This document shows, in pieces, positions 10,226 through 20,007 of a stretch of 64,000 nucleotides of DNA (the first letter of the stretch is position 1; each line of letters opens with the position of its first letter). The stretch lies in contig OX463815.1 of assembly GCA_949825045.1 (NCBI GenBank), positions 26,589,356 to 26,653,355 on the forward strand, written 5' to 3'. Both the position numbers and the translations under genes were made by a program. This DNA comes from Argyresthia goedartella (lineage: Eukaryota; Arthropoda; Insecta; Lepidoptera; Argyresthiidae). Below the pieces are notes generated by a model. It was not told where the DNA came from and made no database searches. It was given only the letters and a program-made list of their open reading frames with translations.

Positions 10226-11445
10226 TAAGCTGTTCTCGAGCGTTATATTAAACAGAATTACAAATGGCTTGGACGATCAGCAACCGCGAGAGCAGGCTGG
10301 ATTCAGAAAGGGATACTCCACAAATGACCACATATTCACTCTGACTCAAATTATAGAGAAATACAAAGAATATAATAAGACTTCATACCTGGTTTTTGTG
10401 GACTACACTAAGGCGTTCGACTCTGTGTCGCATCTGTGCCTCTGGGAGAGTCTAGTAGAACAAGGAGTCCAACGAAAATATATAAGACTACTAAAACAAT
10501 ATATAGAAGCGCATCAGCAAAAATTAAACTACACTCAACTGGTAAGACATTCGAAATAAAACGGGGTGTAAAGCAAGGTGACCCGATTTCACCAAAACTG
10601 TTCACTGCTCTACTGGAAAGCATCTTTAGAAAGCTGGACTGGCATGAATTCGGCATAAATATCAACGGTGAAAAACTCACTCATTTAAGATTCGCAGACG
10701 ATATCGTAATCCTGACCGAAAAACACGAATCTCTACAAATCATGTTGACCTCACTCGATCTAGAAAGCCGCAATATTGGACTCTACATGAACCCTTCTAG
10801 AATAAGGCGATGACAAATGGAGAAAAGAGACACATCCGTCTAGGAAATGGGAACATAGAATACGTCAGTGACTACATATACCTCGGCCAACTAATATCCT
10901 TCGAAGATGCAATTTGCAAAGAAGTAGACAAAAGAATAGCACTGGCCTGGAAGAAATACTGGTCCCATAAAGACGTCTTCAAAAGCAGCATACCAGTACA
11001 CCTGAAAAAGAAGATCATGGACAACACAGTACTACCAGGTCTGCTATACGGTTGCCAAAGCTGGCCCCTGACTAAAGATGTCGTAAGGAAGTTGCAGGTT
11101 TTTCAACGCTCCACCGAGAGATCAATGCTGGGCATAAAACTAAAAGATAGAGTGAGATGCTCTGAGATACGAGGAAAAACAAAGGTGACAGATGCTGTAC
11201 AAATGGCGTGCAGCGAAGTGGTGAAGTGGGCTGGCCACATAGCCAGAACAACAGACGGACGCTGGAGCGAGCGTGTCCTCCACTGGCACCCAAGAGACGG
11301 GCAGAGGGCAAGAGGCAGACCCCGGCGACGCTGGTGCGACTACATAGTGCAGGTGGCAGGTCACACTTGGACGAGGCAAGCCAAAAATAGACTGATATGG
11401 CAAAGTATGGAGGAGGCCTATACCCAAATATGGGTGCCCAATTAA
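10226..11445 (+). pseudogene. LINE reverse transcriptase core and C-terminus
   Basis: Resumes the frame cut at 8657. RT motifs: REQAGFRKGYSTNDHI, FVDYTKAFDSVS, GVKQGDPISPKLF and RFADDIVILTE. A frameshift lies near 10530 and another near 10810; the last part (10810-11445) is open for 211 codons and ends in the family's C-terminal module (KWAGHIARTTDGRWSERVL, RGRPRRRWCDYI). AT-rich sequence follows the stop. Confidence 0.82.
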
Positions 11446-11630
11446 ACTATGATAAGATTTATTAATTAAATATAAATAATATTGAATTAAATTTACTGAA
11501 TAATTATTTATTTCTTTAATAATAAATAAAATATATAAAATGAAGTTTATTAATAAATATATGTTAACAAAATGATTACTTTAAGCATGAAATATTTAAG
11601 AAAGAATAAGAATGTAATAATTATGTTGTT

Positions 11631-12259
11631 TTATGTGTTTGTGTGTGTCCACATTGGGTATAAATGGCTTTCTATTTTTTTTATATTTCTATCTAGGTTC
11701 CTTTTGTGGATTTCAAACATTTTATTCACAACTTCCCTTTGATACAAAAGCCTTTGAGTTAAGCTTTCTGCACGATTAGTTAGATTCTTCTTCAATTCAG
11801 TCAGCTGTGTTATTGTTTCATTGGCTGCATTAAGTTCTTCTGTTTTTTCTGCTAGTTGAGTTTCTAAATTGACCAATCTGCTGGTGTTGTTTAGCCGCAT
11901 ACTTTGTAATTCAGATGTCAGCCTATTCACTTCTTCAGTTAATCCTGCTATTTGAGAATTGAGGAGAACTCTTTCCTGCTCCATGCGTTTTTCGCGATAT
12001 TGCAGCGATAGCTCTTTAGCATAGCGGGTTAAGTCATTGCGCTCATCAATTGCTGCATCGCGAGCGCTTTTCATTGAGATGTTCTCATTCTCCAGACGAG
12101 ATATTCTATCCTGGGCCTTTTGCAGGTCCTGACTAAGTGATTCGACTTGCTTGGTGAGCTCAGCGACAGATTCGTCTGCCGACGCCAATTTTGCAGATGC
12201 CCCTTCATATTTAGATGTTACTTCTAGAAGCTTGTCATCAGCATCTGCTATCTTGTCAT
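11631..12259 (-). CDS. Exon-like fragment similar to nucleoporin TPR (Megator)
   Basis: The frame is a heptad-rich coiled coil. A segment containing YREKRMEQERVLLNSQ closely resembles the N-terminal coiled coil of TPR, a nuclear-basket filament protein. On the minus strand the frame is preceded by a good 3' splice site (TTTAAATATTTTTCAG ending at 12260), so it is an internal exon rather than a start; the Met further upstream is intronic. TPR-like sequence runs to about residue QRLLYQRE (near 11740); the remaining 35 or so codons to the stop at 11631 do not look like TPR and may be intron read-through or a diverged end. No neighbouring TPR exons are seen, so it may be an isolated duplicate. 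Confidence 0.6.
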
Positions 12260-12379
12260 CTGAAAAATATTTAAAAACAAAATTGTTCAATCATTTCTAA
12301 CAGAATAAAAACAGAAAGTCATTTTTTTAAATTTTATTATGTTATATAACACTAAATAAATGAACATAGCCCATTAATG

Positions 12380-12562
12380 TCCCCACTGAAGGGTAGCAGT
12401 CGTAGCGATAGTAGCCGGGACCTTTAGCTTAAAGTGTCGTCCGAAACACTGAGCGTCTGATAATGTAATTAAACAATTAATTATTTCATTGGCACATGGT
12501 CAGGTGTCGAACTTGCATCTTCTGTGTGAGAAGCAACCGTGAAACCCATTAGACCACGATAC
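12380..12562 (-). mobile_element. tRNA-derived SINE, head similar to tRNA-Val(CAC)
   Basis: On the minus strand 12562-12491 has an A box (TGGTCTAATGG), an anticodon-like CTCACAC loop and a B box (AGTTCGACACC), the layout of tRNA-Val. Cloverleaf pairing is degraded and a body with AAGGTCCCGGCTACTATCGC follows to about 12380, so this is a SINE rather than a working tRNA gene. The RNA polymerase III boxes are seen; the family is not identified. Confidence 0.6.
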
Positions 12563-13283
12563 TCTTTATATTATATCCTTATAAATATTTGTTGATATTA
12601 TCTAAGATGAATGACTGATTCATGAACCAAACAAAACCTTGTTACAAACTCTTTTATTCATGTTTTATCAAATGTCAAATAAATTAAAACATTTCTGCTT
12701 GAGAGGAAGATGCCCATTTTAGGCCCAAGACTGCCCAACCACGAGATAATTACTAATAATGATGATAATTCCCAAGTTTATTTATCAATATTTTATTTTG
12801 GTACATAACTATGGGGATACGTGGATGAATATAAAAGGTATTGTTATTGAAAATGTAGTTCACCCTCCCAAGATACAAAAATCTTACTTGACATCAGTGT
12901 TGTCATAGAGACGTGTATGAAGTTTAATCATAAAAAGTATAATCTTAATAAGAGTTAGGGCTATTTGGGAGGTGTCAAAATCACTAAACTAAAGGAACTA
13001 AAGGCACTAAACTAACAACTTCAAATCCGCCAGCACTTGCGCGGTGGCCACAGATTCCATTTTCAAACACCATGTTAATTAGTTTGGATAGTTCGTGTTG
13101 CCTCCCAAATCGCAGGCTTATGTCATAGTACCCAGGCAGAAAGGAGGATGCAAACTCTTTGTCATAGTATGTATTACTTTAATTGCTCTGTGGCAAGTAT
13201 TGTTATTATAAGTGTCATTTGTGTGTCTTGAAACTCTCGAATCTTGTTTCATTTTCTATTAAAATCGACTACTCTGCTTAGCA
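12563..13283. other. Unassigned AT-rich stretch
   Basis: No supported gene. Only short frames occur on either strand. Confidence 0.3.
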
Positions 13284-13577
13284 ATGAACCCGGATAACCC
13301 CTCTTACTCTGACGACCACGACTTGCACATGGATTCCGACTCCACTTCTAGTGACGGCCACGGCTTGCATACGGTACCAACACCTGCTTTACACTACGAC
13401 CCAGGCATGAACACGGATTCGGCACCTGCTTCTCACGACGACGAACCCAGCGCGAATAATGAAAACTCCGGCCAACCAAGTATACAGCCGGCCGGTCAAC
13501 AATCCAATGTACCATTGCGCTGCGTGAATTGCTTTTTGTCCATTACAAGATTAAGAAGACACCCATTAGAAAATTAG
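13284..13577 (+). CDS. Small Asp/Ser/His-rich ORF, unrecognised
   Basis: A 97-codon frame rich in Asp, Ser, His and Pro, ending LRCVNCFLSITRLRRHPLEN. Two internal segments with DGHGLHT and DDHDLHM look like a degenerate repeat. No family recognised. It could be a chance frame or the N-terminal part of a decayed element ORF1; no splice evidence decides this. Confidence 0.2.
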   Translation: MNPDNPSYSDDHDLHMDSDSTSSDGHGLHTVPTPALHYDPGMNTDSAPASHDDEPSANNENSGQPSIQPAGQQSNVPLRCVNCFLSITRLRRHPLEN

Positions 13578-14325
13578 CAGTGCGAGGTTAATATATGAAC
13601 ATTACCAAGGCGAAAATACCATTATCGCATAACATTTGTACTTTATCACTGTAGAAGTTCTTATTTTGAGCTAAGTATTTGTTAAAATAGTGTTATTAAC
13701 CTGTTAAAAAGTAATTGTAAAAATGCCATATTTTTGAACCAAGATGGTAGTGAATACTTTAATAAGGATACAATAAATCATATCTGCATACTTTCAGGAG
13801 TGGGCACCCTGGGCCTAAGTTACTATGGGGGATGGGCATTGCCCTTTGGTTCTCAGTTGCAGTCATATCTCAACATATGATTTTTAAAATGTTCTGCAGA
13901 AAATTAGCCAAAACCTCTCAATCCAAATCTGGCTGGGATCTCTCGGCAAATACAAAATTGACATTGTCCAGCTCCCTATATGTACAGCGCAATACAACCT
14001 TAAAACTTTCTGTAATGAAAACCATCAGCTACCTTTAAATGTAAATGACGTCAAAATTTTGCACCCATAGAAATAAAAGATATTGTGCACATTAGGTACC
14101 ACTCACTTGCTTGTACTTTTTTTGGGTATTCATAATCGCTCGACAGATTTATTTGGATCAGAAGATCATTTACTTATATTATAATCAACCTGTCCACCAC
14201 ATGATCTATAACGCCATCCAATTTGGCAATCCAGCATCATTGTTTACTTCACACAAAAATTTGCCAATCGTAGGCGGCCCATTTAAAAAAAACGGTGAAA
14301 TGCGAGTCAGACTCGCGCAAGAAGG
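13578..14325. other. Unassigned stretch with one known repeat scrap
   Basis: No gene supported. Near 14297-14322 the sequence GAAATGCGAGTCAGACTCGC matches the end of interspersed repeats common in Lepidoptera, also seen near 22405. Confidence 0.3.
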
Positions 14326-14370
14326 GTAAAGTAAAGTAATGTAAAGTAAAGTAAAGTAAAGTAAAGTAAT
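14326..14370. repeat. (TAAAG)n microsatellite
   Basis: About nine tandem TAAAG units with two TAATG variants. Confidence 0.9.
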
Positions 14371-14588
14371 GTTTATTTGCATGAATATAGGTGTACATCG
14401 GGTATTTTATAATGTCACTTAGTTTCGCTATATTCTGCCATGCAGACGTGCAAATGTTATGATGTACGTACATACAACAAAATTATCATGAAATTAAAAT
14501 TAAAAAAAAGTAAGCACCCATCTAAGAGTGAATGAGCATTAATTTTATTCACAATAAATTTATTATTCTGGTCATTACAAATATTGCG

Positions 14589-14860
14589 TTAGATTGACTT
14601 GTCCTCCAAGAAGTCCTCTAACTTATAGTATGATTTTTTGATTAAGAAATATCTAAGTCCAGCCTTGTATGTATGAAGTTGCTCAATGTCTCTTATGGAT
14701 TTAGGCAGCTTATTATACACTTTTGGCGCCATACCAAATATACTTTTGCTGAATAAAGCAGTAGAGCGGGGAGGTGCACTTAATTTAGTATCTCTTTTAC
14801 TATTCATTTTCTTAAACAAGCACCAGTTTGTTTTTACAAATACAGCAGTTTCATAAATAT
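14589..14860 (-). pseudogene. LINE ORF2 C-terminal tail, beyond the mariner
   Basis: About 90 codons in the same frame as the RT upstream. Motifs LSAPPRSTALFSKSIFGM and YNKLPKSIRDI are the usual last segment of these LINE proteins. The stop is at 14589. Confidence 0.8.
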
Positions 14861-14861
14861 A

Positions 14862-16170
14862 CATAGTCAGGTCATAAGTTCTGTCCCATGTGCAATATGA
14901 AATAATTTAGACATGTTTATTATTTATGTAAACATTTATATAGCAAAATGAACTTAATAAAACATAGATTCTTATGGTAATAAAGTTTATTCAAAATGAC
15001 CCCCGCGATTTTGAATACAGGCCTTTATTCTGCGCGGCCAGTCGTCTATCGCAGCACGAACGAGGTCCATGTCAATATCGGCGGCTGCCTTAATCAAGGA
15101 TGCCTTGAGTGACTCCAAATCAGGATGAGGCTTTGAGCAGGCCTTTTCCTCCAAGTGTTGCCATATCTTGTAATCTAACGGACTCAAATCTGGACTGGAG
15201 GAGGGCCAGTCTTCGTGCCGGATGAAGTCGATTTCACGTGCCGCCAGCCAGTCTTGTGTGCTTTTCGCTCTATGAGCTGGCGCAGAATCTTGTTGGAATA
15301 CCCAGTGCCTGTTATTAAACATGGTATGAGAAACAGGTTCCACAACGGTCTTGAGGACTGTATTTTGATACACAACTGCATTCGTTTTTACGCCTTTCTC
15401 ACAAAAATGTACCTCAGTTAAGCCCCAATAAGAGACTCCCAACCAAACCATGAGCGAGGATGGAAAATGACCTCGTTGGACACGCGGAATACGGTTGCTC
15501 GCTTCTTCACTGCTGTGTGCGTACACCTTATCATTTTGTTTGATGTAGCTCTCTTCCACGGTGAAAATTTTTTCATCCGAAAAAAGAATTTCCCGATGCT
15601 TTTTTCCCGCGTACCGCTTCAACAAAGCGCGGCATCACTTCAGTCTCAGGTCCATTAAACGAGCGTCCCAACGATGTCCTGTTTTTCTTCGATATGCCGT
15701 AAGCCCTAAGTCTTCATTTAACACCCTTTTCACCGTGGTCCTGCTTAACCCCATCTGAAGGGCCAACAGTTTCTGCTTACGTATGGGATTTCTTTGAATT
15801 CGCGCCTTCACAGCTTTTATCACTGCTGGAGTCCTAACAGAGCGAGGGCGACCACTTCTTGACCTGTCATCTACACTAGAGTCTCCATTGTATCGTTTTA
15901 TGGTACGATAAACGAATCTTTTGGTTATATTCAAATTTTTCAGTAAGTCGAAAATCTGAATTGGCGCGTAACCGCAACGATGCAACGCAATAACTGCGAC
16001 ACGGTCTTCTTTAAGTGTCCACTCCATATTTAAAAATGAGGAAAATTCAAAACAGTACACATTTTTATTTTCATGAAAAATTCGAAATTCGAATTCAATA
16101 AACTTTTTTGTGGCCAGCGTTCTAAATTCAAAAGTTTTTATTGTGTGACAGAACTTATGACCTGACTGTG
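14862..16170 (-). mobile_element. maT-type mariner (DD37D) with TA target duplication
   Basis: Inverted ends: CATAGTCAGGTCATAAGTTC at 14862 and its near reverse complement ending at 16170 (CTGACTGTG). TA at 14860-14861 and 16171-16172. Length 1309 bp, typical of maT elements. Confidence 0.93.
14987..16027 (-). pseudogene. maT transposase with one nonsense codon
   Basis: Two segments in one frame separated by one TGA at 15635-15637, where relatives carry Arg or Lys. N-terminal helix-turn-helix and a GRPRS linker; catalytic residues in LFSDEKIF, FQQDSAPAH and SPDLSPLDY, with 37 residues between the second and third Asp. The start MEWTLKED at 16027 matches the usual maT start better than the longer frame from 16060. 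About 346 codons. Confidence 0.9.
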
Positions 16171-16172
16171 TA

Positions 16173-18794
16173 TAATGATGTCAATGTCAATATACCTAAC
16201 ATTCTAAAATGAGGAACGCAACTGTCTGTAGGTTTCAATTTACAAATTGCCCTTATACACCGTTTTTGTGCTCTAAAAGCTTTATCTTTGTCGGTTGAGT
16301 TGCCCCAGAAAATAATGCCATACCTTAAAGTCGAGGCGACGAAAGCGTGATACACGGTTAATAAAGCTGATTGCCCAGTAACTTTGGCAAGCATATATAG
16401 AGCATAGGAAAACTGACTTAGTTTTTTGCAAACATGCTCTACTTGTGGTTTCCATGTCAGATGTGAGTCAATATTATGTCCTAAGAATTTGAATACATTT
16501 ATTTTGTCAATTTTTTTATTATTATAGTGGATGTCAAGAGTGTTTGTTATTTGATTGTAATTATTTTTAAATGTCATTATGTTAGTTTTATCAAGATTGA
16601 TTATCAGATTATTACGGCTCAGCCATTCAATAATATCGTTAAGGGAATTATTAATTTCAGATGCGTATGTATTTTCATCTCGACAATCCGCAATCATCGT
16701 ACTGTCATCTGCAAATAATACCATTGGGTAACTTACTGACATAGGGAGATCATTGATGTAGATGAGGAATAGTAGTGGTCCTAATACGCTACCTTGTGGT
16801 ACGCCACATTTAACCGTTCTCGGGCCTGATATGTATTGATTTTCTGTTTTTGTTTTCTGACATATTCTGGAAATCTGTGTTAACTGTGTTCTGTCACTCA
16901 GGTAGCTTTTAATAAGTTCAAGCACATTACCTCGTACACCGTAAACATCCAGTTTGTTTATTAGTGTTTCATGGTCGACGAAGTCGAATGCTTTCGTCAT
17001 GTCCATGTACAATGCTGAAATAGGTATTTTTTTATCTAAACATGTCACTACCTGCATTAAGAAATCATAAATGGCCATTTCAATCGTCTTACCCTTTCTA
17101 AAACCCTTCTGTTCCTTTGCGAATAGACATTTTTTCTCAAAATATTGGTAGAGACTATTATAAATTACTCTTTCGAAGATCTTTGATATTATGGGGATGA
17201 GCGCAACTGGTCTATAGAAACTCATGTCTTCACGGTCTTTTTTCTTGAAGAGCGGTCTAATAATCGAAGTTTTCAACTTCTCTGGAAATACACCCTGTTG
17301 TATCGATAAGTTAATTATACTGCTCAAAACCGGTGCTATTAAATCCGATACTTAATTAATAACTTTTGTGCATAGATTGTCATATCCAGTACTGTTTGTG
17401 TCTTTTAGATTTTTTATTATTTGATATACCTTGTATGGAGTAGTCGGATTTAGGAATAATGAGTTGGGGTTGAAAGACATATTTATATGGTTATTTGTGG
17501 CATTTGCTTGACATTGTTGTGATGTCTGATCGATGTAAAAGTTATTAAATGACTGTGCAATTTCATGTGGATCTGTGATAAGATGATCTTCCATTTTTAT
17601 TTGTTTTATGTAGTTTTTTGGTTTAGTTTTATCGTTGTGATAATAATTTATTATTTTCCATGTGGCTTTGGATTTATTAGTTGATGTTTTTATTTGATAT
17701 TCGTTTTGGGACTTTTGCGTTAATTTTATTATTTTTTTGAGTCTTATTGAATAGGTTTTAAAGCTTTGTTTGTTTTGTTGGTTTGGATGCAGTCTAGATT
17801 TCCATAATAGCTCTCGCTTCCTTTTTGTACATTGTTTGATACCTTTCGATAACCATTGTGGTCGTTTGTTGCTTGAGATCCTTACCTTGATTTTAGGAAA
17901 ACAGAGATCATACAAAAGTTTAAAAGTATTATGGAACTCAGCAAACGCCTCATTAGCATCGTTGCTATTGAATACCTCACTGAAACTGAGACTTGAAAGG
18001 TGCTCTTTGAACTTCTTTAGGTAATCTTTACTGTAGTCTTGTCTATAAACTGACCAACTCTGGAGGACGTTGAAATGTTTTACTGGACATTTTAGTAACT
18101 GTCCTGTATGGTCTGAAAGCGCAAACTCTACTATCTCGCCCTTACAGCCTTTGATATTATGGATGAAGTTGTCCAAACATGTGCCACTGCTTACATGTGT
18201 TGGCTTATTGAATGTGAGCTTTAGATTGTAGTTCTGTAACATATCTTCGAAATAAATCGAGACTCTATTACGTTTAAGTCGATCTTTATTAAAGTCTCCA
18301 CAAACAATAGTTTTTCTCTTACCTTGGCAAAGTCTAGATAATAGTTTCTCTATGTTTTCAAAGAAGATGTTATAAGTCTTTGTATCATACTTCGTTTTTC
18401 TATATACGCATATTAAATTTATATTGTGCTCAGTTAGTGTGATACCACAGCATTCTATTATATTAGGAATATTACAGTCCACTAAATCTATTGCATTATA
18501 TTTAAGTTCATGTTTTACTAGTATAACAGCACCGCCACTTCGTGTGCTCCTGGCAGAATATGTGGCCAGTGTGTAATTTGCAACATTCAAAGAGTAGATA
18601 TCGGTGTCAATCATATTGTGTTCTGTAATTCCTATAATATCAACTGATACTCCATTTGTTATTTGCTCCTCTAAGTGTACAGTTAATAGGTCCGATTTAT
18701 TTATGAGGCCGTCAATATTTTGGTGTAATACATTTATACAGTTATTTACGAAAAAAAATGTTGTTTTTGTTTCTTTCATTATCATCATTTTCAT
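16173..18794 (-). pseudogene. LINE ORF2: endonuclease and reverse transcriptase
   Basis: Endonuclease motifs: NIDGLINK, GITEHNM, CGDFNKDR and LSDHTGQL. RT motifs: FKKKDREDMSFYRPVALIPI, MDMTKAFDFVDHE, GVPQGSVLGPLLF and VLFADDST. The two long open segments (18794-17352 and 17327-16173) share one frame and are separated only by one TAA at 17352-17354. The protein is then cut after LTSLY by the mariner; its last part lies at 14860-14589. Apart from the stop and the insertion it is well preserved. Confidence 0.85.
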
Positions 18795-18961
18795 TTACAT
18801 TATTATTTAAATTTTTATCATTAACATCACAGTGTTTCGCATTATTATCAATATTTTTTAAATTGCTATCATTGTCAGTCACATTATTGCTATTTATATA
18901 TTTGATCTTATTTGCTGTAGTACAATTATAATCAATTTCAAAATTGTTCCGTACCATTCAA

Positions 18962-19356
18962 AAGGGTTCCGTACCATTATCTATAAAAACGGCAAAAAAA
19001 AAAGTTTTTGTTGTATGGGAGCACCCCTTTAATTATTTATTTTAAAGTATTTATATTATAACTAAATATTCTGTGAATATTACAAGGGTCTTCCTGTTGC
19101 CGTTATCAATATCGAGCAAAAACGAGCAAAAAAAATCACGTTTGTTGTATGGGAGCCCCCTTAAATATTTATTTTATTCTGTTGATTAGTATTTGTTGCT
19201 ATAGCACCAATAGAAATACATCATCTGTGGAAATTTGAACTGTCTAACTTTAACGGATCATGAGATACAGCCTGTTGACAGACGGATAGACAGACGAACG
19301 GACAGTGGAGGCTGTAATAGGGTCCCGTTTGACACCCTTCGGGTATGGAACCCTTA
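18962..19356. mobile_element. MITE-like repeat with GGTTCCGTACC ends, copy 1
   Basis: Begins AAGGGTTCCGTACC and ends GGTATGGAACCCTT, an inverted pair. Interior has a GACAGACGGATAGACAG tract and GGGTCCCGTTT. A second copy lies inverted at 22077-22406. No coding frame. Confidence 0.65.
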
Positions 19357-19439
19357 AAAGAAGGAGTGTACCTTTCTTCTTTGATAAGTTACTGACGACA
19401 CTGGTTAGTTATTTGACGAGGTACTGATGACCAAGTATA

Positions 19440-19660
19440 AAATCATACAATTTGTCGACATACTTTATTGTAAGAGGTCTTCGCAAAGGGGTCCCCCCTT
19501 TGCGAAGACCTCTTACAATAAAGTAACTTGTTTTTCTTTGGCGTAGTCACGGAGTATAGAATAAACCGTGTTCACAGATATTCTGGTGATTTGTGCCGTT
19601 TTCAAGGCTATTTCTTGCTTAGCCTTGAAGAATATTTACAGCAGCTGACCAAATAAAATT
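19440..19660 (-). pseudogene. Transposase relic with helix-turn-helix segment
   Basis: On the minus strand 19620-19535 reads as a helix-turn-helix-like peptide containing ITRISVNTVYSILRDYAKEK. After the hairpin at 19461-19525 the same strand reads FAKTSYNKVCRQIV, which suits the continuation of such a protein. Family not determined. Short and broken. Confidence 0.45.
19461..19525. repeat. Perfect 31-bp inverted repeat with 3-nt loop
   Basis: Arms 19461-19491 and 19495-19525 are exact reverse complements, with only three bases between. The arm sequence includes part of the transposase relic (FAKTSYNKV on the minus strand), so it looks like a fold-back duplication of coding DNA. Confidence 0.95.
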
Positions 19661-20007
19661 AAAATTAAGCTCACGAGTTATAAAATCGGAATTAAGGAAA
19701 AGGATGTGGATTTCTGTAATTCAAGGTAGTCATTTTTTCAAATGAGTTATGATACAATTACATTCATTTTCCACATGACTATCTTGGTTTCTTACAGTGC
19801 AATATTGAACTGTCACTTATTTATTTTAGTACCTGCTCCATTGTATAAATAATATCTTAGGCGTTAGAGCAGCTGCATTTAAATTGTTTATCTTATTTTA
19901 TCTACACACGTCATAAACCCTCTTTACTAATTCATTATCTAGCTAGCCTGTTCCTTCACGTGCATTTTGACATATGGTAGAAATTTTTCTCAGCTCCCCC
20001 TGTCGTC

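Larger units (their letters stand above)
7092..11445 (+). mobile_element. RTE-like non-LTR retrotransposon, decayed, split by a Tc1 element
   Basis: From left to right: a coiled-coil ORF1-like stretch, a partial endonuclease, reverse transcriptase and a C-terminal domain ending at 11445. Removing 8658-10223 plus one TA restores the RT reading frame (PSIY then KLFSSVI). It resembles insect 'endonuclease-reverse transcriptase' RTE-type elements; the clade name is tentative. Several frameshifts and at least one stop show it is dead. Confidence 0.8.
14589..18957 (-). mobile_element. CR1/Jockey-group LINE split by a maT mariner
   Basis: On the minus strand: endonuclease, RT and the C-terminal tail. 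The frame continues exactly across the mariner (14862-16170) once it and one TA copy are removed (1311 bp, a multiple of three). An Asn/Asp-rich frame at 18957-18742 upstream overlaps the endonuclease start and may be leftover ORF1. The 3' end runs past 14589 to a T-rich tract near 14497 that would be the poly(A) tail. Clade assignment within CR1/Jockey is uncertain. Confidence 0.82.

Noticed and set aside
12491..12562. Functional tRNA-Val gene
   Set aside because: Stems are mismatched and a SINE-like body follows; better read as a tRNA-derived SINE head.
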